Assembly (NCBI RefSeq): GCF_016827605.1
Contig: NZ_JAEPJQ010000002.1
Span: 62,001 to 126,000, forward strand
Length of the DNA stretch: 64,000 nt
From: Hyunsoonleella ulvae
Lineage (GTDB): Bacteria; Bacteroidota; Bacteroidia; Flavobacteriales; Flavobacteriaceae
Direction: 5' to 3'
The translations under genes and the position numbers were made by a program. This document shows positions 18,869 to 27,225 of the stretch, one piece after another. The notes beneath the pieces were generated by a model. It had not been told where the DNA came from and did no database searches. It saw only the letters and a list, made by a program, of their open reading frames with translations. Position 1 is the first letter of the stretch. Each line of letters opens with the position of its first letter.

Positions 18869-19891
18869 ATGGAAAGTTCATATTTACAAGATTACTCCCA
18901 TAAACGTTTTAATATTTTAACTGGAGAATGGGTTTTAGTCTCTCCCCATCGCGCTAAACGCCCATGGCAAGGGCAAAATGAGGTTGTTAACAATGACAAA
19001 CGACCTGAATATGATGAAAATTGCTATCTCTGTCCAGGGAATACCAGAGCCAATGGAGAAGTAAATCCTAACTACGAAGATGTTTTTATCTTTAATAATG
19101 ATTTTGCTGCATTACAAAGCGACTCCCCTGAATTTCAGGTTAATGACGGTCTTTTAATTGCAGAAAGTGAAACAGGCATCTGTAAAGTAATTTGCTTTAG
19201 CCCAGATCACTCCAAGAGTTTAGCAGACATGTCTCCCAAAGAAATTAAAAAAGTAGTCCATGCATGGCAAAAAGAATATAATGAGTTGGGTAAAAATCCA
19301 AAAATAAATTACGTTCAAATCTTTGAAAATAAAGGTGCCGTAATGGGATGTAGCAATCCGCACCCACATGGACAAATTTGGAGTCAGTCTACCCTACCAA
19401 ACGAGGTACATAAAAAGAACACCCAACAGTTCAACTATTTTTCTAAAAACAAAAGTAGTTTGTTGGGCGATTATTTATTGCAAGAACTAGATAAGAAAGA
19501 ACGTATTATCTATGAAAACGAGAGTTTTATAGTACTTGTACCCTTCTGGGCTGTTTGGCCTTTTGAAGCCATGATTGTTCCCAAAAGACATATGGCTAGC
19601 ATTTCTGAAATGGTAGAAGAAGAAACATTGCTATATGCAGAAGCAATAGCTGTACTGACAAAAGCTTATGACAAAATTTTTAATACATCATTCCCGTATT
19701 CAGCAGGTATACATCAATCCCCAACCGATGGTAATGATAATTCGCATTGGCATTGGCACATGAGTTTTTACCCTCCACTACTAAGAAGTGCCACAGTTAA
19801 AAAGTTCATGGTAGGATACGAAATGTTTGGTACACCACAACGAGATATTACACCAGAGAGTGCTGTAAAAATGATAAAAGCCTTGTTGTAA
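18869..19891 (+). CDS. galT: Galactose-1-phosphate uridylyltransferase
   Basis: Exchanges UMP between UDP-glucose and galactose 1-phosphate, giving UDP-galactose and glucose 1-phosphate. It is a 340-residue HIT-superfamily class I enzyme. The zinc pair C52/C55 (CYLC) coincides with the E. coli numbering. The active-site HPH motif is at residues 165-167 (SNPHPHGQIW), with the middle His as the UMP carrier by homology. A later HWHWHM block is also typical. It is the last gene of the operon, followed by a strong hairpin terminator. galE is not in the window. Confidence 0.96.
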   Translation: MESSYLQDYSHKRFNILTGEWVLVSPHRAKRPWQGQNEVVNNDKRPEYDENCYLCPGNTRANGEVNPNYEDVFIFNNDFAALQSDSPEFQVNDGLLIAESETGICKVICFSPDHSKSLADMSPKEIKKVVHAWQKEYNELGKNPKINYVQIFENKGAVMGCSNPHPHGQIWSQSTLPNEVHKKNTQQFNYFSKNKSSLLGDYLLQELDKKERIIYENESFIVLVPFWAVWPFEAMIVPKRHMASISEMVEEETLLYAEAIAVLTKAYDKIFNTSFPYSAGIHQSPTDGNDNSHWHWHMSFYPPLLRSATVKKFMVGYEMFGTPQRDITPESAVKMIKALL

Positions 19892-19910
19892 ACTGCTAAA
19901 TAACTTATCC

Positions 19911-19954
19911 AGTAAAACCCGATAACGTTAAAAAGTATCGGGTTTTACTTTTTT
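19911..19954 (+). terminator. Rho-independent terminator after galT
   Basis: A 13-bp perfect stem (19912-19924 with 19936-19948, GTAAAACCCGATA) with an 11-base loop is followed by six T. It ends the regulator-galM-galK-galT transcript. Confidence 0.9.
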
Positions 19955-20053
19955 GTGTTAATAGTTAGCTAAAATCACTGTTAAAGTATCTTAATATGGG
20001 AGTTACTGTTCTACAAAAAACTTTTATTTGAATGTTACTAGACATCCAAACTC

Positions 20054-20818
20054 GTGAAATATCTCATTCTATATCTCTTCCCATTGAGTATTTTTTCTCA
20101 ACATTTAAAAGGAAAAGTTTACGATCAACAATCTACCGTAAAGGGCATTAAAGTATACAATATAAGCAAGCAAATAAAAACATATACTGATGATGCGGGA
20201 GAATTTTCTATTGCAGCTTCTGTGAATGATACTTTATTGTTTGAATCTCTATTCCACAATCCAAAGCAGGTTAAATTAAAACCAACAGACTTTGAAGACA
20301 TCGTAGTTTTTGAACTAAAAAAGACAATTAATGAATTGGGAGAAGTATTATTAAACAATAATGATGCTAAGACATTTAATGCAAAAACATATACAAACGC
20401 TACGGGGCTTCAACTTGCAAACGATATAAAAAACAATCCACACTTGTATAAGCCAGAGTCTGCCTATACAGGCGGTGCAAACATATTAGGTATAATAGGT
20501 ATGGCTATACAACTATTTAAAAAGAAGAATAAATACAAACCCCAGCCTATTGAATACATAAACTATAAGCACCTAGATTCCTTATTCAAAAACGATGATT
20601 TTTTTAATTTAAGATTATTACATCAAGATTTAAGAATTCCAGAAACGTATGCACACCTATTTCTAGATTACTGTGAAACTAAAAGTCTGAATAAAGAACT
20701 AATTTCCGAAGAAAACAAGGTTGTTCTGCTAGATTCATTAGTAGAATTTAGTAGGGAATTTTTAAAAATCACTAAAAATCATAATAGCGCTAAAGATTCG
20801 TTATTGATAAAAAATTAA
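20054..20818 (+). CDS. Secreted protein with carboxypeptidase-regulatory-like domain (copy 1)
   Basis: A GTG start directly precedes a signal peptide (KYLILYLFPLSIFSQ), which supports this unusual start. Residues about 17-100 form a beta-sandwich of the CarboxypepD_reg-like type (GKVYDQQSTVKGIKVYN, then VNDTLLFESLFH and DIVVFELKK). This domain is common in TonB-linked outer-membrane and periplasmic proteins of Bacteroidota. The C-terminal ~130 residues are helical, with a basic KKKNKYK stretch and no named domain. No sorting signal or lipobox is seen, so it is probably periplasmic. It is a tandem paralogue of the next gene, 42 bases downstream. Function unknown. Confidence 0.8.
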   Translation: MKYLILYLFPLSIFSQHLKGKVYDQQSTVKGIKVYNISKQIKTYTDDAGEFSIAASVNDTLLFESLFHNPKQVKLKPTDFEDIVVFELKKTINELGEVLLNNNDAKTFNAKTYTNATGLQLANDIKNNPHLYKPESAYTGGANILGIIGMAIQLFKKKNKYKPQPIEYINYKHLDSLFKNDDFFNLRLLHQDLRIPETYAHLFLDYCETKSLNKELISEENKVVLLDSLVEFSREFLKITKNHNSAKDSLLIKN

Positions 20819-20860
20819 TAGCAGAACCATTCTTCAACTTAAAAATGATATTTTTATCTA

Positions 20861-21661
20861 ATGAATCATTATTACCATAAATCCTACATTATCTACCATT
20901 TTATATTAAAGTATATCTTTTTATTTTTACTCCCAATAAGCATATTCTCCCAAACCATCAATGGTAAAGTTTACGATAACGAGTCTACTGTAAAAGGTAT
21001 AAAAGTTTATAATATCAATCAAAAAATATTAACCTATACCAATAATGAAGGAGACTTTACGATTTCTGCAATTGTTAACGACACACTGTTATTTGAATCC
21101 TTATTTCATCATACCAAAATGATAAAGTTAAAGGAGAGTGATTTTAATGATATTGTGGTTTTTGAATTAAAAAAGTCTCTAAATGCACTTGGAGAGGTTT
21201 TAATAAGTGATGATAACGAAGATTTTAACCCGCTTGAGTATACGCAAAATGCAGAAAGTGCCCTGGAAAGGGATATGAAAAACAATATGCAACTATATAT
21301 TCCTGAGTCTTCATATTCTAGCGGGATGAATTTTGTTGCCATTGCAAAAATGATAGGAAAGCTGTTTAAACGGAAAAATAAAAAACAACCTGTTACTTAT
21401 ATAACCCAAAAAGATCTCGACTCTCTTTTTAAACAAGACGACTTGTTCAATTTAAAATTATTACAAGACGATTTAAATATACCAGAAAAATACGCTCTGT
21501 TATTTCTAGACTATTGTGAAACTAGAAATATCAACAAAGATTTAATACTTAAGGAAAATAGGGTAATTTTACTAGATTCTATGGTAAATTTCAGTAAAGA
21601 CTTTTTAAAAATTACAGAAACCTTTGAGACATCTAAAGACTCATTGTATCTAAAAAACTAA
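20861..21661 (+). CDS. Secreted protein with carboxypeptidase-regulatory-like domain (copy 2)
   Basis: Paralogue of the preceding gene, 266 residues, roughly half identical by eye along its whole length. Strongly shared blocks are GKVYD-STVKGIKVYN, VNDTLLFESLFH, DIVVFELKK, LDSLF, and LFLDYCET near residue 220. The N-terminus is longer than in copy 1: about 17 residues (NHYYHKSYIIYH) precede the hydrophobic signal segment, so a downstream start is possible, though no good codon sits at the equivalent position. Domain layout is as in copy 1: a beta-sandwich followed by a helical C-terminus. The pair arose by local duplication; function unknown. Confidence 0.8.
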   Translation: MNHYYHKSYIIYHFILKYIFLFLLPISIFSQTINGKVYDNESTVKGIKVYNINQKILTYTNNEGDFTISAIVNDTLLFESLFHHTKMIKLKESDFNDIVVFELKKSLNALGEVLISDDNEDFNPLEYTQNAESALERDMKNNMQLYIPESSYSSGMNFVAIAKMIGKLFKRKNKKQPVTYITQKDLDSLFKQDDLFNLKLLQDDLNIPEKYALLFLDYCETRNINKDLILKENRVILLDSMVNFSKDFLKITETFETSKDSLYLKN

Positions 21662-21721
21662 TATTATACTAATTCTTCGTTTCAAAAGTTATATTTTTAT
21701 CCATAATTTTTTTTAGACAGA

Positions 21722-23287
21722 ATGAAACGCCTCTCTTACTTTATACTTACCATTTGTTTTTTAATGTTTTGGAGTTCCTGCAGAAAGGATTTTGAGTTTT
21801 CGGCAAGTACAGGAAGTTTAGAATTCTCTAAAGATACCGTATACTTAGATACCATTTTTACAAACATAGGTTCTAGCACCTATAATTTAAAAGTATATAA
21901 TAGAAGTGATGATGATATTGTTATCCCTACCGTACGATTAAGTTTGGGAGAAGCTTCCCAATACCGTTTAAACGTTGATGGTATTACGGGAAAAACATTT
22001 GAAAATATTGAGTTACTTGCAAATGATAGCCTATTTATTTTTGTTGAGACTACTGTAGATATTAATAATTTCCCTAACCCAGATGGAGAGTTTTTATATA
22101 CCGACAAACTTGAATTTGATTCTGGAGCTAATCTACAGGAAGTAGAGTTAGTTACATTAGTTAAGGATGCTATTTTTATTTTTCCAGATAGAGACAATAC
22201 CACCAAAATTGTAGAAACGCTAACGTTGAATATTGACAACGAGCAAGTAGAAACCAGTTTGCAAGGGCGAGAATTACTTCCTGAAGAGTTAACCCTAACA
22301 AATGAAAAACCCTATGTTATTTATGGGTTTGCTGCAGTGCCAGAAGGAGAAACCTTAACCATTGAAGCTGGAGCCAGATTACATTTTCATGAAAACTCAG
22401 GTATTATAGTCCAATCTGGCGCTTCCATAAATGCAAATGGCGCACTAAGTACAGATCAAGAACTATTGGAAAATGAAGTTATTATGGAAGGTGATAGGTT
22501 GGAGCCAAATTTCGCCGACAGGCCAGGACAATGGGGCACCATATGGTTATTGGATGGCAGTATAAATAATACATTTAATCATGTAACTATAAAAAATGCA
22601 TTAGTAGGTATTTTATGTGATGGTAATGCTGATGCTACGGAGGATAAATTGGCTATTACTAATTCCCAAATCTATAACTCAGGAAGTTTTGGCATACTTG
22701 GCAGAAATACTTCCATATCTGGAGAAAATTTAGTTGTAAATAATGCAGGACAATCTTCTTTGGCAGTAACTTTTGGGGGGAAATATAATTTTACACATTG
22801 TACCATTGCTAACTACTGGCAAGGTGGACCAAGACCATTACCTGCACTCTTAGTCAACAATTTTATTGTAGCCGACGAAGAAACCGTTGTTGTTACAGAC
22901 TTAGTTGAAGCTAATTTTAACAATTGCATTATTTATGGCAATGATAACCCTGAATTTTTATTAGATGAAGTTGAAGACAACGACGTTGATTTTAACTTTA
23001 AATTTACAAATTGCTTGGCTCGTTTTGATGATAGAAACAATAATTTTACTGATCCTAATTTTGACTTTGATAATACTACGTTGTACGAAAACATGATTTT
23101 TAATCAAGACCCTAATTTTAAGGATCCCAGTAACAATATGTTAATTATTGGAGATGATTCTGCTGCCAACGGACAGGGCAACTCAACTTTTGCAAGTCAA
23201 GTGCCTAATGATATTTTAAATGTTAGCAGAACTGCGAGCCCAGATTTAGGTGCTTACCAGCATATTACGTTTCCTGAGGAAAACTAA
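21722..23287 (+). CDS. Lipoprotein with right-handed parallel beta-helix repeats
   Basis: A 521-residue predicted surface or periplasmic lipoprotein. The N-terminal signal ends in a lipobox-like WSSC at about residues 18-21. The first ~170 residues contain a beta-sandwich-like region (VYLDTIFTNIGSSTYNLKVYN) similar to modules beside DUF1573-type folds. The rest shows short imperfect repeats rich in Asn, Ile and Gly (ITNSQIYNSGSFGILG, NFNNCIIYGNDN) characteristic of right-handed parallel beta-helices. It ends in SPDLGAYQH, a tail often seen in such 'choice-of-anchor' beta-helix proteins. It may bind or cleave polysaccharide, but no catalytic residues can be assigned. Confidence 0.78.
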   Translation: MKRLSYFILTICFLMFWSSCRKDFEFSASTGSLEFSKDTVYLDTIFTNIGSSTYNLKVYNRSDDDIVIPTVRLSLGEASQYRLNVDGITGKTFENIELLANDSLFIFVETTVDINNFPNPDGEFLYTDKLEFDSGANLQEVELVTLVKDAIFIFPDRDNTTKIVETLTLNIDNEQVETSLQGRELLPEELTLTNEKPYVIYGFAAVPEGETLTIEAGARLHFHENSGIIVQSGASINANGALSTDQELLENEVIMEGDRLEPNFADRPGQWGTIWLLDGSINNTFNHVTIKNALVGILCDGNADATEDKLAITNSQIYNSGSFGILGRNTSISGENLVVNNAGQSSLAVTFGGKYNFTHCTIANYWQGGPRPLPALLVNNFIVADEETVVVTDLVEANFNNCIIYGNDNPEFLLDEVEDNDVDFNFKFTNCLARFDDRNNNFTDPNFDFDNTTLYENMIFNQDPNFKDPSNNMLIIGDDSAANGQGNSTFASQVPNDILNVSRTASPDLGAYQHITFPEEN

Positions 23288-23304
23288 ATAATTACATTCA
23301 AGAT

Positions 23305-23583
23305 TTGTATCATAGAGCCTTTTTTAGATTTTTTATTGACATAAATATCTTTAATGTTCCTTTTTCATTAATTTTTGCTTTTTCATCTGGTATCTTATGG
23401 AGTTTAATTATTTTCTCTTCATTTGGGATTTTTATAGGAGTTTTGGGGTATAGAACATTTAAAAAAAATCAGTATTATGGCTATTATAATCTTGGTTTTA
23501 CCAAAATGAGCCTATTGTTAAAAGTCTGGTTAATTAATCTCATTATTTCTTTAACCCTATTGTTAATTCTTGTAACATTTTAA
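23305..23583 (+). CDS. Small integral membrane protein next to an ABC ATPase
   Basis: A 92-residue hydrophobic protein with a TTG start; no ATG is available before the first hydrophobic segment. Two to three membrane segments are visible, around residues 17-50 and 70-92, separated by a short polar, tyrosine-rich turn (FKKNQYYGYYNLGFTKM). It begins 17 bases after the beta-helix lipoprotein and ends 7 bases before the ATPase gene, so the three are probably co-transcribed. It is too small for a normal ABC permease but could be the membrane partner of that ATPase. Family not recognised. Confidence 0.7.
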   Translation: MYHRAFFRFFIDINIFNVPFSLIFAFSSGILWSLIIFSSFGIFIGVLGYRTFKKNQYYGYYNLGFTKMSLLLKVWLINLIISLTLLLILVTF

Positions 23584-23590
23584 TAAAGAA

Positions 23591-24259
23591 ATGAATTCAT
23601 TAAAAATTACAAATCTTAACAAATCATTTGGCAAAAAAGTTTTACTAAAAGATATCACATTAGATTGTTCTACTGGAGAAATAATTGGAATTTTTGGTAG
23701 GAATGGGACAGGAAAATCTACTTTATTAAAACTTATTTTTGGCACGGTTAAAGCCAACAACTTACAAATAGCAATAAACTCCCGTAATATTGCACAGCGA
23801 AATATTATTTCATCAAAGAGGATAGGTTATTTACCTCAAGAAACTTTTTTACCTAAGGAATTAAAAGTAAGACAAATAATCCCTTTGTTTTTCCCTGAGG
23901 GAAACGATCAGGACAAAATCTTTTATTCCCCTCAAGTAGCTAGTTTTGAAAAAACAAAAGTTGGAAAGTTATCTTTAGGGCAACTTAGATATCTTGAATT
24001 ACTAATTATTGGAAATCTTAACCATCAATTTTTAATGTTAGATGAACCCTTTTCTATGATAGAACCTCTTTACAAAGATTTTATAAAGGAATTATTAATC
24101 AAGCTAAAAGAAGTAAAGGGCATTATAATAACAGACCACTATTACAATGACGTTCTTGAAATAGTAGATAAAAGTTTTATCATCAAAAATGGAACTATGA
24201 AAAAAGTATTGAGCAAAAACGATTTAGTTAAGTATAAATACCTAAAATCAGAACATTAA
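23591..24259 (+). CDS. ABC transporter ATP-binding protein
   Basis: A 222-residue stand-alone nucleotide-binding subunit. Walker A GRNGTGKST is near residues 37-45, the signature reads LSLGQ near 125, Walker B is LMLDEP near 150 and the H-loop is ITDHYY near 180. All ATPase elements therefore look intact. No conventional permease gene is adjacent; the only membrane partner in sight is the 92-residue protein 7 bases upstream. The gene converges on PPK2 with only 10 bases between stop codons. Substrate unknown; it could also be a non-transport ABC ATPase regulating a membrane protein. Confidence 0.85.
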   Translation: MNSLKITNLNKSFGKKVLLKDITLDCSTGEIIGIFGRNGTGKSTLLKLIFGTVKANNLQIAINSRNIAQRNIISSKRIGYLPQETFLPKELKVRQIIPLFFPEGNDQDKIFYSPQVASFEKTKVGKLSLGQLRYLELLIIGNLNHQFLMLDEPFSMIEPLYKDFIKELLIKLKEVKGIIITDHYYNDVLEIVDKSFIIKNGTMKKVLSKNDLVKYKYLKSEH

Positions 24260-24269
24260 TCGGAGATAT

Positions 24270-25121
24270 CTACTCTCCCTCTAACTGCGCCTTATACAAA
24301 TCTAAATTAACTTTAGTTTCATCGTCTAATTCAGGCTCCTTGATATCATCGTATTGCTTCAAAGTATCTAATAGTATTTGTGCCACAATTAATCTGGCAC
24401 TGGGTTTATCATCAGCTGGAATCATGTACCAAGGTGCATGCGGTTTAGAGGTTTTATTGATAGCTTCCTCATAACACACCTGGTATTCATCCCAAAGTTT
24501 ACGCTCTTTTAAGTCTCCAGCAGAGAACTTCCAGTTTTTTTCCTGTTTTCTTAAACGCCTTAGCAAACGGTACTTTTGTTCATCTTTAGATAGGTTTAAA
24601 AAGAACTTAAAAATTAAAGTGCCATTTTCTGCCACGTGTTTTTCAAAATTATTTATCTGTTCAAAGCGTTTTTCCCAAAACGTCTCATCAACAGCATCTA
24701 CTGAATCTACGCCAGGTATATTTTCTCCCATAATATAACCGGGATGTACTCGTGTTACTAAAACATTTTCATAATGAGTTCTATTAAAAACACCAAATTT
24801 GCCTCTTGCTGGCAATGCAATATAGTGTCTCCATAAGTAATCATGCTTCAGTTCTAATTCCGTAGGCACTTTAAAACTATGCACTTCCACTCCCCTAACA
24901 TTAAAATCTTTAAATACCTCTCTTATTAAACTATCTTTTCCTGCGGTATCCATACCCTGTATGCATATTAAAACCGCATATTTACCATGCGCATATAATG
25001 TGTCTTGAAGTTCTCCCAGCTCTCGTCTGGTTTGTTTTAGTTGTTTCTTGGCATCTTCTATAACCACTTTAGTTTGAGTGTTTTCTAATGCAATTGGCGT
25101 TGTTACTTTGTAGTTATTCAT
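24270..25121 (-). CDS. PPK2-family polyphosphate:nucleotide phosphotransferase
   Basis: Transfers phosphate between inorganic polyphosphate and nucleotides in the cytosol. It has 283 residues. The Walker A-like loop GMDTAGKDS has the conserved D58, K62 and D63. The lid and Walker B-like region reads VFNRTHYENVLVTRVHP near residue 112. The length and motif style fit the class III/AMP-ADP phosphorylating PPK2 group rather than the long two-domain PAP enzymes, but the class assignment is tentative. It is the last gene of a minus-strand run and follows the sigma-54-type response regulator by about 45 bases. Polyphosphate-based ATP regeneration fits the stress-related neighbours. Confidence 0.9.
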   Translation of the reverse strand: MNNYKVTTPIALENTQTKVVIEDAKKQLKQTRRELGELQDTLYAHGKYAVLICIQGMDTAGKDSLIREVFKDFNVRGVEVHSFKVPTELELKHDYLWRHYIALPARGKFGVFNRTHYENVLVTRVHPGYIMGENIPGVDSVDAVDETFWEKRFEQINNFEKHVAENGTLIFKFFLNLSKDEQKYRLLRRLRKQEKNWKFSAGDLKERKLWDEYQVCYEEAINKTSKPHAPWYMIPADDKPSARLIVAQILLDTLKQYDDIKEPELDDETKVNLDLYKAQLEGE

Positions 25122-25165
25122 ATTTTAAATATTAGGTAGAGCTTATAAAAGTAAAAAATAGCATA

Positions 25166-26329
25166 TTATTTAGAAGCAAATAATTTTACATCTTGCTCAC
25201 TAACCTCAGACCCCCCAAGAATTATTAAGCGCTCTATCACGTTTCTTAATTCACGAATATTTCCAGTCCAGTCGTAATCCTGTAATAGCTTTGTGGCTTT
25301 GTCAGAGAAGTTCTTTTGGGCTGTGCCTTGTTCGTCTGAGATCTTCTTAGAGAAATGCTTAATTAACAGAGGTATATCATCACGTCTATCATTTAAAGCT
25401 GGTACTTTAATTAAAATTACCGCTAATCTATGGTATAAATCCTCTCTAAACTTACCGTCCTCTATTTCCTTTTTCAAATTTTTGTTTGTAGCTGCTACCA
25501 CACGAACATCAACCTTTATATCTTTATCGCTTCCCACGCGCTGAATCCTACTTTCTTGTAAAGCACGAAGCACTTTAGCTTGGGCAGACAAACTCATATC
25601 CCCTATTTCATCCAAAAAAATAGTACCGCCATTAGCTGCCTCAAACTTACCAGCCCTATCCTTGTTGGCGCTAGTAAAAGCCCCCTTTACATGACCAAAC
25701 AATTCACTTTCAATTAATTCACTGGGGATAGCTGCGCAATTTACCTCTATCATGGGGCCTTTAACCCGTTCGCTCTTTTCATGTAACCAATGGGCTACTA
25801 GCTCTTTTCCAGTTCCGTTAGGTCCGGTAATTAAAACACGTGCATCAGTAGGAGCAACCTTATCAATCATCTCTTTAATTTGAGTAATGGAATCGCTCTC
25901 CCCTATCATCTCATATTTTTTACTTACTTTTTTCTTTAGAATCTTATTTTCTACCACAAGTTCCTTTCTATCTAAAGCATTTCTAACGGTATTTAACAAT
26001 CTATTTAAATCTGGTGGTTTAGATATATAATCAAAAGCACCTAAACGCATGGTATTTACGGCAGTGTCTAAATCCCCATGCCCTGATATCATCACAATAG
26101 GAGTTTCAGGTTTTATCTTTCTAGTGGCTTCTAAGACCTCTACGCCATCCATCTTTGGCATTTTAATATCGCACAACACTAAATCAAAATCTTCCTTTTT
26201 TATTTTTTCCATTCCAGCTAAACCATCTTCGGCTTCTTCAACCTCGTACGTACTACTTTCCTCAGAAAGAATTTTAACCAGTACGCGCCTTATGGCAGCT
26301 TCATCTTCAATAATCAATATTTTTGGCAT
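25166..26329 (-). CDS. NtrC-family response regulator lacking a DNA-binding domain
   Basis: A 387-residue two-component regulator. The receiver domain (about 1-120) has phosphoacceptor D54 in LCDIKMPKMDG. The AAA+ sigma-54 activator domain (about 140-375) has Walker A GPNGTGKEL and Walker B TIFLDEIGD. The sigma-54-contacting loop reads GAFTSA instead of the usual GAFTGA. The protein ends a dozen residues after the AAA+ C-terminal helices (NIRELRNVIERL...FASK), so the Fis-type helix-turn-helix is absent. HTH-less activators such as Helicobacter FlgR are known and act from solution. No cognate histidine kinase is adjacent. Confidence 0.9.
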   Translation of the reverse strand: MPKILIIEDEAAIRRVLVKILSEESSTYEVEEAEDGLAGMEKIKKEDFDLVLCDIKMPKMDGVEVLEATRKIKPETPIVMISGHGDLDTAVNTMRLGAFDYISKPPDLNRLLNTVRNALDRKELVVENKILKKKVSKKYEMIGESDSITQIKEMIDKVAPTDARVLITGPNGTGKELVAHWLHEKSERVKGPMIEVNCAAIPSELIESELFGHVKGAFTSANKDRAGKFEAANGGTIFLDEIGDMSLSAQAKVLRALQESRIQRVGSDKDIKVDVRVVAATNKNLKKEIEDGKFREDLYHRLAVILIKVPALNDRRDDIPLLIKHFSKKISDEQGTAQKNFSDKATKLLQDYDWTGNIRELRNVIERLIILGGSEVSEQDVKLFASK

Positions 26330-26333
26330 ATTC

Positions 26334-27212
26334 TCAAATTTTAAATTTTATTCCCGTTCTTAAATAAAAGGCATTTATCTCGTCTAATTTAAAAACTTCA
26401 TCTCTATTTTCATTACGTAATACGTTATTTAATCTAAATGTATAGCCAGTATACAAATACCCTACCAAATTTTTAGTAAATAGGTATTCATAACCTAGCC
26501 CTCCTACAGCTACTGATAGTGAAATATGATCGACTAAATCGCCGTTAACAGGATATTTCTCCTGTATATGGGCCAAATAACCATCAAGCGCTACAAATGC
26601 TTGCAAATTATTTTTAGTATTTATAGCGTATTTTAAATTTGATTTTGGCACACCAGCGTTAAAACTCCAACGGTGGTTTATATTTCTAAAATAACTTACA
26701 AATGGTAATGGAAATGGTATCCCCGTAGTTGCATTATATGTTAACCCCAAAATGAGACGGTAAGGGCGATTTATATCTTCAGCTTTAGTTCTATCGTTTA
26801 TAAAAAACACCCCTCCATTTAAGAAAAAATCATCCATACTTAAACTCGTTGTAAGTGTGGATGAGATTCTTGGATTAAAATTTAAACCTACACGCCATGT
26901 ATCTTTCCACTTAAAAGTATACCCGAGATTTAAATCTATTATATGAATTCTGTCTAGCGCTGATGTATCAAAGGGATAATCTTCTTCTAAATTCAAAATA
27001 ACCCTGTTATATTCAGCACCAACAACTAAATAGCAATCTTTTTTAGTTTCAATAGGATAGTTAAATAATGCTCTTAATCTGTTATAATTATCCTCCGAAT
27101 TACTCTGTGGTATAAAAGAATACTCTAATCTGGCGATATCAGTTAATTGGCAGTGCCCGTGCTGTATTCCCATTAAAGACAGCAACAAATACAACATATA
27201 CCTATATAGCAT
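26334..27212 (-). CDS. DUF6268-like outer-membrane beta-barrel protein
   Basis: The open frame extends to a GTG at 27266 that overlaps mscS. The ATG at 27212, 13 bases after mscS, places the signal peptide (LYRYMLYLLLSLMG...HCQ) at the N-terminus and is preferred, giving 292 residues. The mature protein consists of alternating aromatic strands (YRLILGLTYNATTGIPFPLPFVSYF, LVGYLYTGYTFRLN) and ends in an amphipathic strand (FYLRTGIKFKI), as expected for an outer-membrane barrel. It resembles what I know as the DUF6268 family. Substrate unknown. It ends 4 bases before the response regulator gene, so the two are translationally close. Confidence 0.75.
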   Translation of the reverse strand: MLYRYMLYLLLSLMGIQHGHCQLTDIARLEYSFIPQSNSEDNYNRLRALFNYPIETKKDCYLVVGAEYNRVILNLEEDYPFDTSALDRIHIIDLNLGYTFKWKDTWRVGLNFNPRISSTLTTSLSMDDFFLNGGVFFINDRTKAEDINRPYRLILGLTYNATTGIPFPLPFVSYFRNINHRWSFNAGVPKSNLKYAINTKNNLQAFVALDGYLAHIQEKYPVNGDLVDHISLSVAVGGLGYEYLFTKNLVGYLYTGYTFRLNNVLRNENRDEVFKLDEINAFYLRTGIKFKI

Positions 27213-27225
27213 ACTGTTCCTTGAC

